Source: Algoriphagus locisalis (GTDB taxonomy: Bacteria > Bacteroidota > Bacteroidia > Cytophagales > Cyclobacteriaceae). From it: a stretch of 64,000 bases of DNA. The translations under genes were made by a program, and so were the position numbers. Below are positions 1 to 8,411 of this stretch, piece by piece. The stretch covers positions 415,625 through 479,624 of the forward strand of contig NZ_FPBF01000001.1 of NCBI RefSeq assembly GCF_900116615.1. The letters are read 5' to 3'. The stretch's first letter is position 1. Every line of letters starts with the position of its first letter. The notes under the pieces are model-generated. The model ran no database searches and was not told where the DNA came from. It saw only the letters and a program-made list of their open reading frames with translations.

Positions 1-25
1 ATCAATAGTTCAAGTTCAAAATCGT

Positions 26-2785
26 TTAAAGCTCATCATCGCTAACCCATTGTTTCAAAATCTCTAAGGATTCATCGGCATATTTGTCCAGTCCACTTTC
101 TCTAGCAGCTTTTATTTTTTTAAGCCAAAGGATGGGGTCATGATTGAATTCGGTGGCTGAATTTAAAATTTCATATTGATCCAAAGGATCAGTTTTATTG
201 TGTAATTCACTAATAATCAATGGGCTAAGGTAAGGGTTAGCTATTGGTTCCTTTCCGGAATTAATCCATGAAGTAAATGCATTGACTGATGCTTTATTTT
301 TGAGATCCGGGTTAGCCACAAAAGTTTTCAGATCCTCATTTGAATCGATTTTTCCGGAAATATATTTTTCCAATTCTTTCAGATCATCCGTTTCAAGGCC
401 ATGTGCTTTATAAGCAATTAAGCGAATAGCTATGTCCGTTTTTAACTCAGTTTCATCAAGTGTTCGCCATTGGGACAGTAGAGTTTGGGCAAATGATTGG
501 TGAAATCTGCTGATAATTTTTAAGTATTCAGCTGCACTCGGTCCTTCGGCAGTAAGATAAATCGGTAATAACACATTATATTTCTCTCGAATCTCCACAG
601 CTTTTTCCGGCATTCCCGCCAATCCAAAAATGCTCCAGTGGTGGGTATCAAACCCTTGGAATCCTCGCTCTTCAGCTGCGATAAATTCCATTGCGGCTTT
701 TTGGAAATCAAGGTTTTGAGCTAAAATACTTCCTGAGAGTTGCAGGTAATAAGCAGCGTCATTTGGGTTTCTGAATGCCAATCCATTCAGGTTTTTTACC
801 GCTTCGGAGACTCTTCCAGCTGCCAGACTCCGGATCACGGCCGTTTCCTGAAGTGACATGATATAGGCATTCATTTCGGGCGTTTGTCCCAAACTATCCA
901 ATAGATTTAGGTCCTTGCTTGGATCATTTCGGTTGATTTCAGTGAGTACGTTTCTCCATCCTGCCGCGATAAGCAAAGGGGAATCCTCTGATTTCAAGTG
1001 TTTCTTGATCGATGCAACTAATTCTTCATCAGGAATATTCGCCAGCGCATTGGATGCGGCCAGTTCATTTAGTTGGGAAATCAGATCCGTTTTTCGACTT
1101 GTGCTTGCTTCAGGTTTGCCTAATTTGATTTTAAGCGCACTTCGATTGGACAGCAAAATTGCATTTTTGATTTCAGGCTGAGCCATCAGTTCTAAGGCTT
1201 CCGTTGTCTTGTTCACCTTAGCGTAAAGCAAACTAAGGTTATTGATTAAATGGGGCTCATTTGGGAAAATAGCCAAACCATTTTCCAAATAATAAATTGC
1301 CTCAAAGACCTTATTTTCTTGGTGCAGCCTATCTGCCAACAAGAGGATATTGTCTATCTGTGGAGCTTCGGTAAAGCTCTCTTCCAAATGCTGCTTCGCC
1401 AAGGTGGGCTGCTTGAGATCCAGAAGCAATTGAGCGGTGAGGAATTTAGCCTTTGGGTTTTTGCGATAGTGCATCCAGGCATTTTCATATAGAATACTCG
1501 CCTCTAGTTTCTTGTCAGCCTGGTAATAATAATCAGCAAGAATATTACTGGTCAAGGCACTTGCCTGAACGCCTACAATTCCGCCCGTGTAGGTAGTTAA
1601 CACTAGAATTACAATTAATCCACCTATTCTAATATGGTAATAGACAAGTGAGTATGGTTTGTAAAGGATCTTATCAATGGCTTTGCCAGAGTTCATCACC
1701 GACACGAAATTTGCCAGTAGGTAAACATAGAAAAACAAGGTAAAACCGATTTGGGAATAGACGAGCAAGTGTTTGAAAAGCTCCTCAGCTGGTTGGTTTC
1801 CGGATAGCTTTACCTTCCAAACTAACCAAAGCGCAAGGCCTAACCCAATTAAATGTAATGCCTTTATGACGGCAGGAGTGGAAATCAGTTCATCACTTTG
1901 ACTGACCTTTTCACCAATAGAAATCCATCCAAAGAGTCCTAATGGAAGGAGTAGGAAAAGGGGAGAGAAGGTGGGAAAAGGAAGCCTGAGTTCGCCCCGC
2001 AGCCCCAACAGGATAAAGAATAAAGTGCCTAAATAAATTAATGTTATTAGACTGATTTGAACAGTTATGTTCAGGTTAAGATTCCGGTTTGCCCTAGTCA
2101 GCAAAATGTAAATTCCCGAAAGAATGCCGTGACCATTCCAGAATACCCAGGCTATCGCTAGTCCAAATCCTAGGGTAAGGCTATGTTCGGAAAGGTAGAT
2201 TTCAGGATTGGCAATAGGGCTTTTTGCAATAAGAATAGCTAGAGCTGAAAATGTTCCTACAAAAATTATCAGCCATTTGATAGCCAGATGGATTTTTTGA
2301 CCCCAAAGATGAAAATAGATCAAAGGAATTAGCGTCCCAGCAAGGAGGATTATCAAGGGGTAATTAGCACTTTGACCTCCTATATTAAGGCCATTGAAAT
2401 TGCTAAAAGTGAGAAGTATAATCCATATAATGCCTCCGAGGATGAAATAGGCTTTTTTGAATTCAGTGAGTAAAGTCAGCACAGAAACTGCAGCCAACCA
2501 AACCAAAAGCGCATAAATGAAGGACTCGGTGAGGTGAATTTCAGGAGCTAGGGCTTTAAACTCCTGGAAAACCAAATAATTATCAACTTTAATCGGGAAG
2601 GAGATTGGTCCAATTTGAACCCAGTCAAAAGGAATTGCGATCGTATCCAAAAATGAGCCAGCTTGAATACTGACGTAAGGCTGAGGATCAAAAATCAGAT
2701 AATACAGCGCAAAAAGCCCTCCCGAAATTATAAATAGGAGGGCTATAATGTTAAATAGGATGGATGTTTTCAATTTCGTTTTCAA
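26..2785 (-). CDS. Multi-spanning membrane protein with TPR region
   Basis: 919 residues, family not recognised. The first ~420 residues are a run of hydrophobic segments (roughly ten to thirteen membrane spans) starting right at the N-terminus. From about 425 the chain turns soluble and helical, with TPR-like repeats (for example ADYYYQADKKLEASILYENA and the following 34-residue periods to about 560, and again near 660-700). The layout resembles membrane proteins that hang a TPR scaffold into the periplasm or cytosol. The only plausible start is TTG at 2785, five bases after the gatC stop, so it is probably translated as the last gene of the globin-plsC-gatC group. Function unknown; a protein-complex scaffold is inference from TPRs only. 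Confidence 0.8.
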   Translation of the reverse strand: MKTKLKTSILFNIIALLFIISGGLFALYYLIFDPQPYVSIQAGSFLDTIAIPFDWVQIGPISFPIKVDNYLVFQEFKALAPEIHLTESFIYALLVWLAAVSVLTLLTEFKKAYFILGGIIWIILLTFSNFNGLNIGGQSANYPLIILLAGTLIPLIYFHLWGQKIHLAIKWLIIFVGTFSALAILIAKSPIANPEIYLSEHSLTLGFGLAIAWVFWNGHGILSGIYILLTRANRNLNLNITVQISLITLIYLGTLFFILLGLRGELRLPFPTFSPLFLLLPLGLFGWISIGEKVSQSDELISTPAVIKALHLIGLGLALWLVWKVKLSGNQPAEELFKHLLVYSQIGFTLFFYVYLLANFVSVMNSGKAIDKILYKPYSLVYYHIRIGGLIVILVLTTYTGGIVGVQASALTSNILADYYYQADKKLEASILYENAWMHYRKNPKAKFLTAQLLLDLKQPTLAKQHLEESFTEAPQIDNILLLADRLHQENKVFEAIYYLENGLAIFPNEPHLINNLSLLYAKVNKTTEALELMAQPEIKNAILLSNRSALKIKLGKPEASTSRKTDLISQLNELAASNALANIPDEELVASIKKHLKSEDSPLLIAAGWRNVLTEINRNDPSKDLNLLDSLGQTPEMNAYIMSLQETAVIRSLAAGRVSEAVKNLNGLAFRNPNDAAYYLQLSGSILAQNLDFQKAAMEFIAAEERGFQGFDTHHWSIFGLAGMPEKAVEIREKYNVLLPIYLTAEGPSAAEYLKIISRFHQSFAQTLLSQWRTLDETELKTDIAIRLIAYKAHGLETDDLKELEKYISGKIDSNEDLKTFVANPDLKNKASVNAFTSWINSGKEPIANPYLSPLIISELHNKTDPLDQYEILNSATEFNHDPILWLKKIKAARESGLDKYADESLEILKQWVSDDEL

Positions 2786-2790
2786 GTGGA

Positions 2791-3078
2791 CTATTCCATT
2801 ACTTTTGGTACGCGGAAGTAGTCTGAGTCTCTTTTAGGCGCATTTTTCAAACCAGCTTCATGGTCTAACTGATGGCCAATTTTATCCTCCCTCATATCGT
2901 TTACCTCCGATGACATGGTAGTCAGTGGTTCCACATCGGTCGTATCAATTGCATCCAATTGCTCTACCCAATCCAAGATTTGACTCATGTCTTTGGACAT
3001 TTTCTCCGCGCTGCTTTCGTCAAATTCCAGCCGGGCTAAATGAGCGATTTTCTTGATGGTATTGATGTCTATTTGCAT
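2791..3078 (-). CDS. gatC: Asp-tRNA(Asn)/Glu-tRNA(Gln) amidotransferase subunit C
   Basis: 95 residues, the usual length for GatC. It stabilises the GatA/GatB amidotransferase that converts misacylated Glu-tRNA(Gln) or Asp-tRNA(Asn) to the amide form in the cytosol. The N-terminal helix IKKIAHLARLEFDE, the acidic-hydrophobic middle and the C-terminal strand with DYFRVPKVME are typical. gatA and gatB are not in the window, so the subunits are dispersed, as is common. Its start overlaps the end of plsC by 10 bases, implying translational coupling. Confidence 0.93.
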   Translation of the reverse strand: MQIDINTIKKIAHLARLEFDESSAEKMSKDMSQILDWVEQLDAIDTTDVEPLTTMSSEVNDMREDKIGHQLDHEAGLKNAPKRDSDYFRVPKVME

Positions 3079-3806
3079 GAGTCAATGTTGTCTAGTTCGA
3101 GTTGAGTTTGAATTACTTCAAAGCATTTTTCTTTCAAAGCATTCTCAGATTCAAAATTCTCTGGAAGTAAAGGCTCATGAAGAACCATTTTTGCAGAACG
3201 CCAATGAAGCAAAAGTTTCCCGTCGTCAGGCAAAATTAGATGATTATAGGATAAAGTGACAGGGATAATGGGTATTTGTTTCTCTTTGGACATTCGGAAT
3301 GCTCCATTTTTAAAGGCAATCATCTCCGGAGGATTTTTCGTGTAAATACCTCCTTCGGGAAATATAATGATACTGCTGCCAGATCCAAGCGCTTGATCCG
3401 TTCGCTTCATAGTTTCAGCCCGGCTTTTCAGTCTATCTCTATCAACTGCGATATGTAGGTTTTTGAAATAATAGCCAAAAAGTGGCGCTTTGCGAATGGA
3501 AGCTTTTCCAACAAAAAGTACGTCACCTGGAATAAATCCCATCATGGCGATATCCAGATAGCTAAAGTGATTTGCCAAATAAATGTAGGACTTGCCCTTT
3601 TCAATCTTGGCATTCCTTTCAATTTTAACTGGTAGAAAAATGCAGGTAAAATATGCTCTTGCCCAATATCGGTTGATTTTCCGGCCATACTTTTTCCAAC
3701 CTGGAATCCAGATACAAATAAGAATAAATGGAAAAATTATCAGGAAACTAAAAGCGAATATCACTGCTGCATAGATAGAATACAGCCTTGCAAGCAGGTT
3801 AATCAT
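3069..3806 (-). CDS. plsC: 1-acyl-sn-glycerol-3-phosphate acyltransferase
   Basis: 245 residues, normal for PlsC. It acylates lysophosphatidic acid to phosphatidic acid in phospholipid synthesis at the inner membrane. Visible: an N-terminal hydrophobic segment (about 10-35), the catalytic H-x4-D motif as NHFSYLD (H80, D85), and the substrate-binding FPEGG motif near 147-151. It overlaps the globin gene upstream by 8 bases and gatC downstream by 10, so the three are one transcript. Acyl-chain preference cannot be read from sequence, and a related lysophospholipid acyltransferase role remains possible. Confidence 0.92.
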   Translation of the reverse strand: MINLLARLYSIYAAVIFAFSFLIIFPFILICIWIPGWKKYGRKINRYWARAYFTCIFLPVKIERNAKIEKGKSYIYLANHFSYLDIAMMGFIPGDVLFVGKASIRKAPLFGYYFKNLHIAVDRDRLKSRAETMKRTDQALGSGSSIIIFPEGGIYTKNPPEMIAFKNGAFRMSKEKQIPIIPVTLSYNHLILPDDGKLLLHWRSAKMVLHEPLLPENFESENALKEKCFEVIQTQLELDNIDSCK

Positions 3807-4173
3807 GGTTGATCATGTGATTAGCGGCCTTGACAAAGTAAGTCATCATCGCCTCCCGTACATTCTGATCCACCTGGATCTGATCTAGCGCAACAAGCAT
3901 AGCATTCATCCAATGATCTCGCATTGCGGCATCTATTTTCCATTTGGCATGTCGCATTCGTAAGCGTGGATGTCCTCTTTGCTCAGAATAGGTATCCGGT
4001 CCGCCGAAAACTTGCATTAAAAAAAGAAACAGTCGCTCCTCCGCAGGCTCCAGATCTTCAGGATACAATTTTTTCAACGCTTCATTTTTGGAGACTTCCT
4101 GATAGAAATGCTTGGTCAACAGGCGTATTTGTTCTTCACCGATCAAGTCGTAGATGGTCTGAGCCGTATTCAT
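3799..4173 (-). CDS. Group II truncated hemoglobin
   Basis: 124 residues, typical of the two-over-two globins. Group II (TrHbO/YjbI type) is indicated by the GGPDTYSEQRGHPRLRMRHA block with proximal histidine H75, the B10 tyrosine in HFYQEV (Y24), and the group II marker tryptophan at G8 (W88 in RDHWMNAM). Such proteins bind O2 or NO and are linked to oxygen or reactive-nitrogen handling. It is the first gene of an overlapping series with plsC and gatC, 22 bases downstream of the NfeD gene on the same strand. A physiological link to lipid or tRNA genes is not established. Confidence 0.9.
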   Translation of the reverse strand: MNTAQTIYDLIGEEQIRLLTKHFYQEVSKNEALKKLYPEDLEPAEERLFLFLMQVFGGPDTYSEQRGHPRLRMRHAKWKIDAAMRDHWMNAMLVALDQIQVDQNVREAMMTYFVKAANHMINHD

Positions 4174-4195
4174 GGGGCAAACTTACCAAATTCTA

Positions 4196-5551
4196 TTAAG
4201 CCTCCTGTTTTTTTACTTTTAGCGAAGTGCCTTCAGTAGAGATTACTATTATTTTTTCTCCCTGATCGATAAACTCTCCTCGCGAATAAGCATCGTAGAT
4301 ATCTCCGTCTATTTCTATTCTTCCACTCGGTCTTAACCTGGAGTGAACTACCCCAGTCTTTCCATTTAAGGTGTCTGCATAAGATGAAGAAGTGTATCCT
4401 TCAGTTCTTTGTTGGGTCGAGGCAAGCGTGATGGTTTTGAATGCGCCCCATTCGTTCACTTTTGGCGTAAGCCAGAAAACTAATCCTACAGATATTATAG
4501 CCGCGATGATGACCGTGAGTAAGGCACCGAAAAGGTCCGCTGCTGGGACGAAATCAAAGTTGAAATTCTGGTTTGGGATCATTCCAAGCACTAAACCAGT
4601 CAAGATCCCGATAATTCCCAGCACGCCAAAAATCCCAAATCCCGGAATAACGAAAAGCTCTACCGCCAATAAAATTACCCCGATGAAGAATACCAAAATC
4701 TCCCAGTTTTCAGCCAAACCATTAAGATAGTAAGGGATGAAATAGAGTAAGACTGCAACTACCGAAGCTAGGATAGGGAAGCCAACACCTGGCGTCTGAA
4801 GTTCGAAATATAGTCCGCCAATAATGATTAATATCAAAAAGCCACTTACAGCTGGGTTCAGAAAAAAGGCAATAATCTGCTCAGTAGAAGCGGGTTCATA
4901 GGTTATAACGGATGCTTCTCCAAGGTTTTGAGCGATTAGAATAGCTTCGATGGAATCGTATTGACCTTCACAGAATCCGTATTTTTCCGCCTCAGATACA
5001 GAGAACGTAATCACAGAACCTGCTTCAGAGATTCCTTTGATCTCGATTTTCTCATCGACCATGGCTTCTGCGATCTTTGGGTCACGGCCTTGTGCTTCGG
5101 CTGTACTCCGCATCATGGAGCGCATGTAAGATTGGTATTTGTCAGGAGCTGCCGCTCCATCAGTCCCATTGACCACAGTGGCAGCACCTATGCTGGCGCC
5201 GGGGGCCATGTAGATACTATCTGTAGCTATTGAGATCAGCGCTCCTGCGGATGCAGCGTCCTTATTGATAAATACATAGATCGGAATGCTGGAATTTAGG
5301 ATCAACGTTCTGATCTCATCCGCATCATTTACTGCGCCTCCATAGGTATCCATGTCAATAATTATCAAATCCACAGCCTCTTTTTCGGCTTCCTCAAGTG
5401 CCAATTTTACCCGTCGGGTCATGGCTGGATCGATATCCGTATCGATTTTGAAAGTAAAAACCTTCTTATCAATACCTGTATCCGTTTGAGCTAGAACAAA
5501 TTGAGAAGAAAGTAGGAGGAGAATAAGAAGGGTACTGATATAGGTTTTCAT
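4196..5551 (-). CDS. NfeD-family membrane-bound serine protease
   Basis: 451 residues, long NfeD type. A signal peptide (MKTYISTLLILLLLSSQF, cleaved near AQ) is followed by a ClpP/SDH-class protease domain with candidate nucleophile S101 in KDAASAGALIS and candidate general base K138. Four or five membrane spans lie at about 230-350, and a C-terminal OB-fold NfeD domain follows from about 385 (GKTGVVHSRLRPSGRIEIDG). In the family the protease cleaves stomatin C-termini and helps membrane quality control. No stomatin gene is adjacent in this window. Start is ATG at 5551. Confidence 0.9.
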   Translation of the reverse strand: MKTYISTLLILLLLSSQFVLAQTDTGIDKKVFTFKIDTDIDPAMTRRVKLALEEAEKEAVDLIIIDMDTYGGAVNDADEIRTLILNSSIPIYVFINKDAASAGALISIATDSIYMAPGASIGAATVVNGTDGAAAPDKYQSYMRSMMRSTAEAQGRDPKIAEAMVDEKIEIKGISEAGSVITFSVSEAEKYGFCEGQYDSIEAILIAQNLGEASVITYEPASTEQIIAFFLNPAVSGFLILIIIGGLYFELQTPGVGFPILASVVAVLLYFIPYYLNGLAENWEILVFFIGVILLAVELFVIPGFGIFGVLGIIGILTGLVLGMIPNQNFNFDFVPAADLFGALLTVIIAAIISVGLVFWLTPKVNEWGAFKTITLASTQQRTEGYTSSSYADTLNGKTGVVHSRLRPSGRIEIDGDIYDAYSRGEFIDQGEKIIVISTEGTSLKVKKQEA

Positions 5552-5626
5552 TGCTTGAATTCATGTACGAGTGAGAAAAGATACGAAATACCCGTAAAAC
5601 AGATTCATTTCTTTTCTAGCATAATT

Positions 5627-5658
5627 CTTGCGCCACTGGACTTTGGAAATTAATCTTG
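5627..5658 (+). promoter_or_regulatory. Predicted Bacteroidota-type promoter for the LysM gene
   Basis: A -7-like TAATCTTG (5651-5658, one mismatch to TAnnTTTG) lies 20 bases after CTTG (5627-5630), the spacing of Bacteroidota promoters. The start of transcription would be near 5665, giving a leader of about 30 bases before the ATG at 5697. Confidence 0.45.
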
Positions 5659-5696
5659 TATTTCTAATTCGTTTATTCCCAACTCAGTAATTCCCT

Positions 5697-6869
5697 ATGA
5701 ATAATAGATCACAGTTTTTCTGGTCCTTTCTTCTTGTTTTATCCTTATCTTCTTCTTTGTCAATGGCTTCGGAGCATGCTTCTATCGATTCGGTAGGAGT
5801 GACTCGTATCGGAGATCAGTCCTTTATTCTGCATGAAGTAGATCCAAAAGAGACGCTATTTGGTATTTCCCGAAGATATAATTCGCCGGTAGGTGATATA
5901 GTTAATGCTAACCCGGTTTTGAAGCAGGGCTTGAAAATCGGTCAAACGATCAAAGTTCCCTTTGTTTCTATGGCCGAGATTCCTGCCGGATCAGTTCTTC
6001 ACAATGTAGTTCCAGGAGAAACGCTTTTCTCGATCTCAAAAAAATATGGGGTGACTGTGGAAAGTGTGATGAAGGACAATGGGCTGAAAGGAAATGACCT
6101 AAGTGTCGGTCAGTCTCTAATTATTGAGCCGGCAGTTCCTGTTTCTGTGGCTAAAGAACCTGCCCCAACAGTTGCAGTCGCAACCAGCACTGAAGTAGTG
6201 ACTGCGAAAAATGAAGCGAAGGAAAAGCCAGCTAAGAAGGCAGAAGAAACTCCTAAAGTAAAAGAGAAAGCAGAACCAACTCCAAAACCAGCGCCTGTTA
6301 AAACTGCAACACCTGAAGAAGCAGTAGAAACCAGCAAGCCAATGGTTCCCGGAGAGTGGAGATCACATACCGTTCAAAGTGGCGAGACACTTTTCTCAAT
6401 CGCTAGTCAATACTCGGCTCGTGTGGAAGATTTGATTACTTGGAATGCCTTGACATCAAATAATCTTCAGCAAGGTCAAGTGTTGAAAGTAGGTCGCGGA
6501 GCAATGCAGGAATCTACAGTTCCCGTAATCGGAACGCCAAGAGTGGTGAATAGTGTAGATGAAATGATGGTGGAGCCTGCAGATGCATCTACTTCTGGAG
6601 GATTTAAGAACATCAAGGAAACTGGCCAAGCTGAACTGATTGAAGGAACGGGTGGTCATAAGAAATATCTGGTTCTTCATAGAACTGCTCCGGTCGGCAC
6701 CATCATGAGAGTGAAAAATGAAGAGAACGATGTGACCATTTTTGCTCGTGTAGTCGGTACGCTTCCTGAAACAGGCGACAATGGTAAGTTGGTGATCAAG
6801 CTTTCCCAAGCAGCTTTCGATCAGCTAAAAGCAGTGAATGGAAGATTCCCTGTAGAGGTGATGTATTAA
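5697..6869 (+). CDS. LysM-repeat protein with C-terminal double-psi barrel
   Basis: 390 residues. A signal peptide (1-24, cleaved after MASE or thereabouts) precedes three LysM peptidoglycan-binding domains: about 45-88 (GISRRYNSPVGDIV), 102-145 (SISKKYGVTVESVM) and 222-266 (SIASQYSARVEDLI). A Lys/Glu/Pro/Thr linker separates the second and third. The last ~90 residues (VLHRTAPVGTIMRVKNEEN through the C-terminus) look like an RlpA-type double-psi beta-barrel without an obvious catalytic set. Likely a periplasmic, cell-wall-bound structural protein. It is monocistronic: own promoter upstream, terminator hairpin downstream. Confidence 0.85.
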   Translation: MNNRSQFFWSFLLVLSLSSSLSMASEHASIDSVGVTRIGDQSFILHEVDPKETLFGISRRYNSPVGDIVNANPVLKQGLKIGQTIKVPFVSMAEIPAGSVLHNVVPGETLFSISKKYGVTVESVMKDNGLKGNDLSVGQSLIIEPAVPVSVAKEPAPTVAVATSTEVVTAKNEAKEKPAKKAEETPKVKEKAEPTPKPAPVKTATPEEAVETSKPMVPGEWRSHTVQSGETLFSIASQYSARVEDLITWNALTSNNLQQGQVLKVGRGAMQESTVPVIGTPRVVNSVDEMMVEPADASTSGGFKNIKETGQAELIEGTGGHKKYLVLHRTAPVGTIMRVKNEENDVTIFARVVGTLPETGDNGKLVIKLSQAAFDQLKAVNGRFPVEVMY

Positions 6870-6874
6870 TGATG

Positions 6875-6902
6875 GATGCCCGATGTAGGGTGTCCGATGT
6901 AG
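6875..6902 (+). repeat. Short-word intergenic repeat (GATGTCCG type)
   Basis: Just after the LysM stop, two imperfect units (GATGCCCGATGTAGGG and TGTCCGATGTAG) share the CGATGT word. The same word family appears as a longer hairpin-forming tract at 38322-38380. Confidence 0.45.
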
Positions 6903-6947
6903 CTTTGAAAATTAAAAGAGTATAGTTTGTTAATCTAGAGATTCTAG

Positions 6948-6975
6948 AAAGACCGTCAGAAGTGGCGGTCTTTTT
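6948..6975 (+). terminator. Rho-independent terminator after the LysM gene
   Basis: AAAGACCG (6948-6955) pairs with CGGTCTTT (6966-6973), followed by TTTT. It closes the LysM transcript 79 bases after the stop codon. Confidence 0.8.
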
Positions 6976-7019
6976 GCGTTTTGAACCTATCATTTGCTCC
7001 TCAGGTTTTAAGGATGAAT

Positions 7020-7050
7020 TTTGGTTTCCGCAAAGCCACTGCTAATTTTG
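7020..7050 (+). promoter_or_regulatory. Bacteroidota-type promoter
   Basis: TTTG (7020-7023), a 19-base spacer and a perfect -7 TAATTTTG (7043-7050). Transcription should begin near 7056, leaving only about five bases before the ATG at 7061, so the next gene is probably translated from a near-leaderless mRNA. Confidence 0.65.
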
Positions 7051-7060
7051 CGTTTCCGCT

Positions 7061-7615
7061 ATGAATAAAGTCCAACTTATATTTCACCACATTTTCCGCT
7101 TTATCTGGAATCTGATCTTTATCATTTCTTATCCGATTCTGGCGAGCTTTGGGTTGTTATTTATTGGTGTCACCTACTTATTTTCTCTTCTTTCCAGATT
7201 TTTAAACAGACTTCGTCCCGAAGGCAAAACCGTGGTTTTAAAAGAATCAGAGTGGGAAGATTTACCATTTTCTAATGAATTGCTGGAAGCCAAACTGATC
7301 AAGCATATCGTGTTTGGTCCTTCAGGGTTCAAGTTTAGAAGAAAAGACGGCGTGCCTTCTATTCTTTCTGATTATGTTTTTGGAAAAAAAGTTCGTGTGC
7401 TGGAGGAAGGTTTTATCCTCGAAAAATGGAATAGCACTGAATCAAAGGACTTACCGGATTTCGATATTTGCTTATACGATCCGGATGAGGACTCACTGCG
7501 CTCCCTTACCAATATCAAATGCTTTGACTGGCATGTTTCGGAAAAAGTCGATAATGAGCTTTGCTTCAAATGGTTTGATGGTACCCAAGGCGGTGAAGTT
7601 AAAGTCGCGCTTTAA
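7061..7615 (+). CDS. Hypothetical protein with N-terminal membrane hairpin
   Basis: 184 residues, family not recognised. Residues 12-50 are strongly hydrophobic (IWNLIFIISYPILASFGLLF and following), fitting one or two membrane spans. The rest is soluble, acidic and aromatic, with no catalytic motif I can name. The stop overlaps the start of the next gene (TAATG), so the two are translationally coupled. Start chosen from the promoter only a few bases upstream. Confidence 0.75.
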   Translation: MNKVQLIFHHIFRFIWNLIFIISYPILASFGLLFIGVTYLFSLLSRFLNRLRPEGKTVVLKESEWEDLPFSNELLEAKLIKHIVFGPSGFKFRRKDGVPSILSDYVFGKKVRVLEEGFILEKWNSTESKDLPDFDICLYDPDEDSLRSLTNIKCFDWHVSEKVDNELCFKWFDGTQGGEVKVAL

Positions 7616-8382
7616 TGCAAAACCTCAAGGATTTTTTAGACGAGAAAGTCGAGAAGTACAATCAGCCTGGGTTTATAATTCTTGATCCAATCTCTATTCC
7701 GCATCGTTTTTCCAAAAAACAGGACATAGAAATTTCGGGTTTCTTTGCTGCTATTTTAGCTTGGGGACAGCGGAAAACAATCATCAATAAGTGCGTTGAG
7801 TTGTTTGAGATGATGGATAATGCTCCTCATGATTTTTTGCTGAATCATCAGGAAGATGATCTGAAACCGTTTGTACACTTCAAACATAGAACCTTCAATG
7901 ATGTGGATACGCTGTACTTCATCCACTTTTTAAGTTGGTTTTACAAAACCCATGATTCTCTAGAAGAAGCTTTTCTACTTGGACAAACTGAAGAAATCGA
8001 TGCTATGGGATCAATTTTAACCAAGTTTCAGGAGTTTTTCTTTTCACTTCCCGATTCTCCACATCGTACACGAAAACATATCGCCACACCTACGCGCAAG
8101 GCAGCTTGCAAGCGCATTAATATGTATTTGCGCTGGATGGTGAGAGACGATGATAAAGGAGTCGATTTTGGACTTTGGAAAAGAATCTCACCTGCACAAT
8201 TGATCTGCCCATGTGATCTGCATGTGGATCGGGTAGGGAGGAAACTTGGGATGATTACCAGAAAGCAAACCGATTGGCTTACTGCTTTAGAACTAACCCA
8301 GAAACTACGTGAATTTGACGCAGCTGATCCGGTCAAATATGACTTTGCACTTTTTGGTTTGGGCGTGGAAGAGAAGTTTTAA
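7615..8382 (+). CDS. TIGR02757 (DUF2400) family protein
   Basis: 255 residues, matching the usual length. Features of the family seen here are FFAAILAWGQRKTIINKC near the N-terminus, KRINMYLRWMVRDDDKGVDFGLW (split here by the family-typical Arg/Asp residues) and the C-terminal LICPCDLHVDRVGRKLG followed by DPVKYDFALFGLGV. The C-terminal part recalls helix-hairpin-helix DNA glycosylase folds, but the biochemical function is undefined. Its ATG overlaps the stop of the upstream membrane protein gene by one base. Confidence 0.87.
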   Translation: MQNLKDFLDEKVEKYNQPGFIILDPISIPHRFSKKQDIEISGFFAAILAWGQRKTIINKCVELFEMMDNAPHDFLLNHQEDDLKPFVHFKHRTFNDVDTLYFIHFLSWFYKTHDSLEEAFLLGQTEEIDAMGSILTKFQEFFFSLPDSPHRTRKHIATPTRKAACKRINMYLRWMVRDDDKGVDFGLWKRISPAQLICPCDLHVDRVGRKLGMITRKQTDWLTALELTQKLREFDAADPVKYDFALFGLGVEEKF

Positions 8383-8411
8383 AAAGAGGTTGAAATTGCT
8401 TTTTCAATGTA

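Noticed and set aside
8390..8407. TTGAAA/TTTCAA hairpin between convergent genes as a terminator
   Set aside because: Six A/T-rich pairs with no real T-run; too weak to call.
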